From Occultella kanbiaonis (GTDB lineage Bacteria; Actinomycetota; Actinomycetes; Actinomycetales; Beutenbergiaceae): DNA of 64,000 nucleotides. The notes beneath the pieces are model-generated. The model was not told the DNA's origin, did no database searches, and saw nothing but the letters and a program-made list of their open reading frames with translations. Position 1 is the stretch's first letter; every line of letters begins with the position of its first letter. Positions 59,554 to 64,000 of this stretch are shown one piece after another. The stretch covers positions 2,046,001 to 2,110,000 of the forward strand of contig NZ_CP046175.1 of the NCBI RefSeq assembly GCF_009708215.1, in the 5' to 3' direction. A program made the position numbers and the translations under genes.

Positions 59554-60354
59554 TCAGTGGGTGAGGATCTTGCCGAGGAAGTCCTTGGCGCGGTTGCTGG
59601 TCGGGTGGTCGAAGAACGTGTCCGGGTCCGCCGATTCCACGATCTGCCCGTCGGACATGAACACCACGCGGTCGGCGGCCTTGCGGGCGAAGCCCATCTC
59701 GTGGGTCACGACCACCATGGTCATGCCGTCCTTCGCGAGGGCCACCATCACGTCCAGCACCTCGTTGACCATCTCCGGGTCGAGGGCGGACGTCGGCTCG
59801 TCGAACAGGATCACCTTCGGCTGCATGGCCAGGGCCCGGGCGATCGCGACGCGCTGCTGCTGCCCACCGGAGAGCTGTGCGGGGAGCTTGTCCGCCTGGT
59901 TCGCCACCCCCACCCGTTCGAGCAGGCTCATGGCCAGTTCCTTGGCCTTGGCGGTCTTCATCTTCTTGACCTTGATCGGTCCGAGGGTGACGTTCTCGAG
60001 GATCGTCTTGTGGGCGAACAGGTTGAAGGACTGGAACACCATGCCGACGTCGGCACGCAGCCGGGCGAGCGCCTTGCCCTCCTCGGGCAACGCCTGACCG
60101 TCGAGGGTGATGGAGCCGTCGTCGATCGACTCGAGGCGGTTGATGGCGCGACACAGGGTGGACTTGCCCGAGCCGGACGGCCCGATCACCACCACCACCT
60201 CGCCACGGTGCACGGTGAGGTTGATGTCCTGGAGCACGTGGAGCTCTCCGAAGTGCTTGTTGACACTGTCCAGAACCACCAGCGGTTCGCCCGAATGGGC
60301 GGGCATGCCGCGGTCGTCGTCTGCTGTGACACCGGTCACGGAACTGTCAGCCAT
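59554..60354 (-). CDS. gluA: glutamate ABC importer ATPase
   Basis: The 266-aa ATP-binding subunit shows Walker [11 protein letters not shown]-loop MVFQSFNLF, signature LSGGQQQR, Walker [13 protein letters not shown] and switch His in [18 protein letters not shown] 60354 follows TAGGTT by 7 nt; a TTG at 60363 in the same frame is less likely. First gene of the gluABCD operon. Confidence 0.9.
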   Translation of the reverse strand: MADSSVTGVTADDDRGMPAHSGEPLVVLDSVNKHFGELHVLQDINLTVHRGEVVVVIGPSGSGKSTLCRAINRLESIDDGSITLDGQALPEEGKALARLRADVGMVFQSFNLFAHKTILENVTLGPIKVKKMKTAKAKELAMSLLERVGVANQADKLPAQLSGGQQQRVAIARALAMQPKVILFDEPTSALDPEMVNEVLDVMVALAKDGMTMVVVTHEMGFARKAADRVVFMSDGQIVESADPDTFFDHPTSNRAKDFLGKILTH

Positions 60355-60361
60355 GGGATGC

Positions 60362-60367
60362 AACCTA
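60362..60367 (-). promoter_or_regulatory. -10 element of gluABCD
   Basis: TAGGTT ends 7 nt before the gluA ATG. No clear -35. Confidence 0.45.
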
Positions 60368-60479
60368 GTCGCTCAATGTTTCCGGGGCGACGCAGGCGGG
60401 GTAACAGTGCGGACACGATCGGCTCTTTCCGCGTGATGGGCGTCCCCGGCCGGCAGCGCCCGGGCCCGCGGGAGCGCCG

Positions 60480-60485
60480 TAGAAT
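60480..60485 (+). promoter_or_regulatory. -10 element of miaB
   Basis: TAGAAT ends 8 nt before the GTG at 60494. Confidence 0.55.
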
Positions 60486-60493
60486 CAACGATC

Positions 60494-62050
60494 GTGACCG
60501 CTGAACTGACGCACCCGCGCACCTATCTGGTGCGGACCCTCGGCTGCCAGATGAATGTGCACGATTCGGAGCGCATGTCCGGCCTGCTCGAGGACGCCGG
60601 GTACGTCAGCGCCGAGACCGCGGGCACCGGATCGCTCATGACGCAGGCCGACGGCGCCGACGTCGTGGTCATCAACACGTGCGCCGTGCGGGAGAACGCC
60701 TCCGATCGTTTGTACGGCAACCTCGGCCAGCTCGCCTCGCTCAAGCGGGAGCGCCCGGGCCTTCAGATCGCCGTAGGCGGGTGTCTGGCCCAGCAGGACC
60801 GGGCCGGCATCGTGGCCCGCGCGCCCTGGGTGGACGTCGTCTTCGGGACCCACAACATCGACGTGCTGCCGGCGCTGCTGGAGCGCGCCCGGCACAACGG
60901 CGAGGCACAGGTCGAGATCGAGGAGGCCCTCAAGGTCTTCCCGTCGACGTTGCCGACCCGCCGGGAGAGCGCCTACGCGGCGTGGGTCTCGATCTCGGTC
61001 GGCTGCAACAACACCTGCACGTTCTGCATCGTGCCGCACCTGCGCGGCAAGGAGCGCGACCGGCGGCCCGGTGACGTGCTCGCCGAGGTCGGGGCCGTCG
61101 TCGCCGAGGGCGCCCTCGAGGTCACCCTGCTCGGCCAGAACGTCAACTCCTACGGCGTCGGTTTCGGTGACCGTGGCGCCTTCGCGAAGTTGCTGCGCGC
61201 CTGCGGCCGGATCGAGGGACTGGAGCGGGTCCGGTTCACCTCACCGCACCCGGCTGCGTTCACCGACGACGTCATCGACGCCATGGCGCAGACCCCGAAC
61301 GTGATGCCGTCGCTGCACATGCCGCTGCAGTCCGGCTCGGACACGATCCTGCGCGCCATGCGTCGTTCGTACCGCAGCGAGAAGTTCCTCGGGATCCTCG
61401 ACCGCGTCCGGGAGCGGATGCCCGAGGCGGCCATCACCACGGACATCATCGTCGGGTTCCCTGGTGAGACCGAGGAGGACTTCCAGTCGACCCTGGACGT
61501 GGTCGAGGCCTCCCGGTTCGCCAGCGCGTTCACGTTCCAGTACTCCCAACGGCCCGGTACTCCCGCCGCGGACCTGCCCGACCAGGTGCCCGCCGACGTG
61601 GTCACCGAGCGGTACGGCCGGCTCCAGGCACTCCAGGAGCGGATCTCCACCGAGGAGAACGCCACCCAGGTCGGGCGTACCGTCCAGGTGCTGCTCGCCG
61701 AGTCCGAGGGACGCAAGGACACCGCGACCCGCCGCCTGAGCGGCCGTGCGGAGGACAACCGGCTCGTCCACGTCGGCGTGCCCGACGGCGTCGCGAGCCT
61801 TCCCGAGACCGAGCGCCCTCGTCCCGGGGACCTGATCACGGCCACGGTCACCGGGTCCGCGCCGCACCACCTGATCGCGGACTCCGGCCTCACCGGTGGC
61901 ACGTTCGAGCTCCGGCGGACCCGCTCCGGGGACGCCTGGGCGGCGCGCGAGCGCGCCGCGGCTGCCGCGGCGAGTGCAGCGGAAGGTGGGCCATCCGCTC
62001 CGGCAGGCCGCGCCGTCGGGCTCGGCATGCCCACGGTGCGGCGCGGCTGA
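60494..62050 (+). CDS. miaB: tRNA-2-methylthio-N6-dimethylallyladenosine synthase
   Basis: The 518-aa radical SAM enzyme methylthiolates i6A37 in tRNA. The N-terminal MTTase domain has [17 protein letters not shown] and VGGCLAQ (three auxiliary-cluster cysteines); the radical SAM motif C-x3-C-x2-C is in [21 protein letters not shown], near residue 175; the C-terminal TRAM domain spans about 390-470. A 45-residue Ala/Gly-rich tail is unremarkable. Confidence 0.96.
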   Translation: MTAELTHPRTYLVRTLGCQMNVHDSERMSGLLEDAGYVSAETAGTGSLMTQADGADVVVINTCAVRENASDRLYGNLGQLASLKRERPGLQIAVGGCLAQQDRAGIVARAPWVDVVFGTHNIDVLPALLERARHNGEAQVEIEEALKVFPSTLPTRRESAYAAWVSISVGCNNTCTFCIVPHLRGKERDRRPGDVLAEVGAVVAEGALEVTLLGQNVNSYGVGFGDRGAFAKLLRACGRIEGLERVRFTSPHPAAFTDDVIDAMAQTPNVMPSLHMPLQSGSDTILRAMRRSYRSEKFLGILDRVRERMPEAAITTDIIVGFPGETEEDFQSTLDVVEASRFASAFTFQYSQRPGTPAADLPDQVPADVVTERYGRLQALQERISTEENATQVGRTVQVLLAESEGRKDTATRRLSGRAEDNRLVHVGVPDGVASLPETERPRPGDLITATVTGSAPHHLIADSGLTGGTFELRRTRSGDAWAARERAAAAAASAAEGGPSAPAGRAVGLGMPTVRRG

Positions 62051-62083
62051 CGCAGCCGACGAGCGTCAGGTGCGGCGTTCGAT

Positions 62084-62530
62084 TCAGGAGCCGAACGCGG
62101 AGGTCAGTGCTCGCAGGCACTGTCCCGAGGTGGCCAGGCCCAGCGTGACTGCTTCGGCGAACTGGTCGTCGGTGGCGCCGCCGCTGAAGTCCGCGACGAA
62201 CAGGGTTCGGACCGCGAGCCGGTCCTGCGCGTCCGAGGACCAGAACACCGTCGGCCAGATGTGCTCCCGGTGCCAGTCGTTGGCGAAGCCGACCAGGTCC
62301 GCCTCCCGCGTGGCGGGGATCGGGTCCGCGTAGGAGCCGCGCACCTGGAGCACGCTCACGTCGCCGACCCGGATCGCGATGTCGAACGGGTAGGCGCCCC
62401 AGACGCCGCGCAGGCCGTTGGTGCCGGCGGGGGTGACGGCGAACCCTTGAGCCCGGGCGTGGGCACGCAGTCGCTCGATGCTGATCGGGTACGGCCAGTC
62501 GGAGGCGGGCAGATCCGCCGGGGAGCTCAT
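62084..62530 (-). CDS. YbjN-domain protein
   Basis: The 148-aa protein has the YbjN fold (sensory-transduction regulator family, class I chaperone-like): YPISIERLRAHARAQGFAV, the FANDWHREHIWPTVFW core and a helical C-terminus. Its ATG overlaps the stop of the second YbjN gene (ATGA). Pairs of YbjN genes between miaB and miaA are conserved in actinobacteria, but their role is unknown. Confidence 0.85.
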   Translation of the reverse strand: MSSPADLPASDWPYPISIERLRAHARAQGFAVTPAGTNGLRGVWGAYPFDIAIRVGDVSVLQVRGSYADPIPATREADLVGFANDWHREHIWPTVFWSSDAQDRLAVRTLFVADFSGGATDDQFAEAVTLGLATSGQCLRALTSAFGS

Positions 62531-63039
62531 GCCAGCCCGCCGGGTGCCTGCAGGGCCGGGTCCGGGTAGCGGTCGTCCAGCTCCGCGAAGACGGCGAGCG
62601 CGGTGGTGATGGCGGCCCGGATCGCCCGGCCGAGTTGGTGCTCGGACAGGCCCTCGCGCAGCGGCGTGGCGGACTCCGCGCAGAACCGCATCGTGCCGTC
62701 GTCGTGGACGAGCAGGAAGCACTTCGGCCACAGCGTGCGCGCGTGGCGGGCGTTGATGAAGTCCATCAGCTCCGGTCGGCGCTCGATCGTGATCCGCCGG
62801 TTCCACTGGGCCCGGATCTGCAGCACCTCGTTCGCGCCCGCCAGCGCGACCGTGAACACGTGCCCGTTCCAGAGGCCGCCGAGATGTGAGTCGTCGGAGA
62901 CGAAGAACTTCTGGTCGTGCTCGCGCAGCCACGCCTTCAGCCGGTCGCGGTCGACGGCCACGACCTCATCGGCGAGCGCGGGTTCGGAGCCCGCGGCGTC
63001 ATCGGCGGGATCCGGTGGTGCGTGGTCGGAGGCTGCCAT
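62527..63039 (-). CDS. YbjN-domain protein
   Basis: The 170-aa paralogue has an acidic 35-residue N-terminal tail, then the YbjN domain with LKAWLREHDQKFFVSDDSH and FINARHARTLWPKCFLLVHDDG. The ATG at 63039 lies 7 nt after TAGACT; GGAGGT is too close to the ATG to act as a ribosome binding site. First gene of the YbjN pair, divergent from miaA. Confidence 0.85.
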   Translation of the reverse strand: MAASDHAPPDPADDAAGSEPALADEVVAVDRDRLKAWLREHDQKFFVSDDSHLGGLWNGHVFTVALAGANEVLQIRAQWNRRITIERRPELMDFINARHARTLWPKCFLLVHDDGTMRFCAESATPLREGLSEHQLGRAIRAAITTALAVFAELDDRYPDPALQAPGGLA

Positions 63040-63046
63040 CACCTCC

Positions 63047-63052
63047 AGTCTA
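63047..63052 (-). promoter_or_regulatory. -10 element of the YbjN pair
   Basis: TAGACT ends 7 nt before the ATG at 63039. Confidence 0.5.
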
Positions 63053-63108
63053 GGTCGCCCGGGAGCGGCGACCGCCTGCCGGTTCGGGGCCATCCAGGGC
63101 TGGGACGG

Positions 63109-63114
63109 TAGGTT
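63109..63114 (+). promoter_or_regulatory. -10 element of miaA
   Basis: TAGGTT ends 6 nt before the GTG at 63121. Confidence 0.5.
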
Positions 63115-63120
63115 GCCTCC

Positions 63121-64000
63121 GTGCTGAACCGAGGTGTGCCCGTGGTGGCCGTGGTGGGTCCGACCGCCAGCGGCAAGTCCGACCTCGCCCTGGATCTGGC
63201 CGAAGGGCTCGGCGCCGAGATCATCAACGCGGACGCCATGCAGCTCTACCGCGGCATGGACATCGGCACCGCGAAACTGCGCCCCGAGGAGCGCCGCGGC
63301 ATCGCCCACCACCAGCTCGACGTGCTGGACGTGGACACCGACGCCACCGTCGCCGCCTACCAGAGGCATGCCCGCGCCGACCTGGCCGGCATCGCCGCCC
63401 GGGGACACGCCGTCGTCGTGGTCGGTGGTTCGGGCCTGTACGTGCGTGCCCTGCTGGACGACCTGTCCTTCCCCGGCACCGACGAGGCGGTCCGCGCCGC
63501 GCTCGAGGCGCGCGCCGAGGCCGAGGGGCCCGGGCTCCTGCACGCCGAGCTCGAGGCGGCGGACCCGGTCGCGGCCGCCCGGATCGATCGGCGCAACGCC
63601 CGCCGGATCATCCGGGCGCTCGAGGTCATCGCGATCACGGGTGAGCCGTACTCGGCGAACCTGCCGAGCCACTCCTCACACATCCCGGCGGTGCACGTGG
63701 CGGTGGATCTGCCGCGGCCGGTCCTGCACGAACGCATCGACGCGAGGGCGCGGTCGATGTTCGACGGCGGACTGCTCGCCGAGACCGGCGCGCTCCTCGA
63801 TCGTGGGCTGGAGCGAGGCCGAACCGCCCGCCGGGCGGTCGGCTACGCGCAGGCGCTCGCGGTGCTGCGCGGTGAGACGGACGTGGCGACGGCCGTCGCC
63901 GACACCGCCCAGGCCACCCGCCAGCTGGCCCGCCGGCAGATGACCTGGTTCCGGCGCGATCCCCGGATCGCCTGGCTGGCGCCGGGCCCCGATCTGGCCG
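63121..64000 (+). CDS. miaA: tRNA dimethylallyltransferase, 3' end beyond the window
   Basis: The first 293 residues of the enzyme that adds the isopentenyl group to A37 of tRNAs, the step before MiaB. P-loop GPTASGKSD near residue 14, the substrate motif INADAMQLYRGMDIGTAKL, HHQLDVLD and GGSGLYVRALLDDL are all present; RQLARRQMTWFRRDPR, near residue 270, is the late conserved stretch. Probably only 10-30 residues are missing. GTG start 63121 continues in frame to the end of the window. Confidence 0.95.
   Translation, partial: MLNRGVPVVAVVGPTASGKSDLALDLAEGLGAEIINADAMQLYRGMDIGTAKLRPEERRGIAHHQLDVLDVDTDATVAAYQRHARADLAGIAARGHAVVVVGGSGLYVRALLDDLSFPGTDEAVRAALEARAEAEGPGLLHAELEAADPVAAARIDRRNARRIIRALEVIAITGEPYSANLPSHSSHIPAVHVAVDLPRPVLHERIDARARSMFDGGLLAETGALLDRGLERGRTARRAVGYAQALAVLRGETDVATAVADTAQATRQLARRQMTWFRRDPRIAWLAPGPDLA

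Overview
The window is high-GC DNA with actinobacterial gene content. It carries the conserved order dapA - rnj - ftsK - pgsA - cinA - clgR - (DUF3046) - recA - recX - gluABCD - miaB - miaA, an actinobacterial SOS box before recA, and many genes whose start codon lies 6-8 nt after a TANNNT -10 hexamer (leaderless transcripts). Together these suggest a Micrococcales-type actinomycete, possibly near Beutenbergia, Ruania or Occultella; the family is inference. I see no rRNA, tRNA, CRISPR array, transposase, integrase or phage gene. About 60 protein genes are called, plus terminators, operators and repeats.

Layout. 1-231: the 8-codon start of a leftward gene, its leader, and a terminator. 232-3888: a single-chain double ABC exporter. 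3929-11865: a carbohydrate locus, with a cytoplasmic GHL6/beta-galactosidase-like hydrolase divergent from binding protein - permease - permease - ThuA - Gfo/Idh/MocA oxidoreductase. 12009-23299: core block (GNAT, dapA, RNase J, a TetR/membrane-protein pair, ftsK, a DUF2975/XRE pair, CapA, pgsA, cinA, clgR). 23370-29592: a secreted multidomain heparinase II/III-like protein and an enolase-superfamily dehydratase, divergent from a LacI regulator, with a LacI-type operator between them. 29600-35529: nei2, lhr and DUF3046. 35575-45949: accessory genes (DrrA/B-type exporter, epimerase, a MarR-linked membrane protein, a PadR/HAAS-like pair, an IclR regulator with E1alpha, E1beta and a free-standing lipoyl protein, and a GNAT). 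45957-54302: a second carbohydrate locus (GMC oxidoreductase, two permeases, binding protein, LacI) divergent from a second ThuA - Gfo/Idh pair. 54303-64000: recA, recX, a nucleotidyltransferase-like gene, the gluABCD glutamate importer, miaB, two YbjN-domain genes and the truncated start of miaA.

How the genes work together. Two loci each combine a CUT1-type sugar importer lacking its own ATPase with a ThuA protein and a Gfo/Idh/MocA oxidoreductase. This resembles the rhizobial trehalose thuEFGKAB system, where ThuB is a Gfo/Idh dehydrogenase and the sugar is handled as a 3-keto derivative. One locus adds a hydrolase and the other a GMC oxidoreductase, so oxidative processing of imported glycosides is the best hypothesis; the substrates are unknown. 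The heparinase/enolase/LacI locus looks like extracellular polysaccharide depolymerisation followed by sugar-acid dehydration. Other points worth a second look are the E1-E1-lipoyl operon with no E2 or E3, the fused ABC exporter with one intact and one degenerate ATP site, and two adjacent hairpins near 41.9-42.0 kb whose stems covary.
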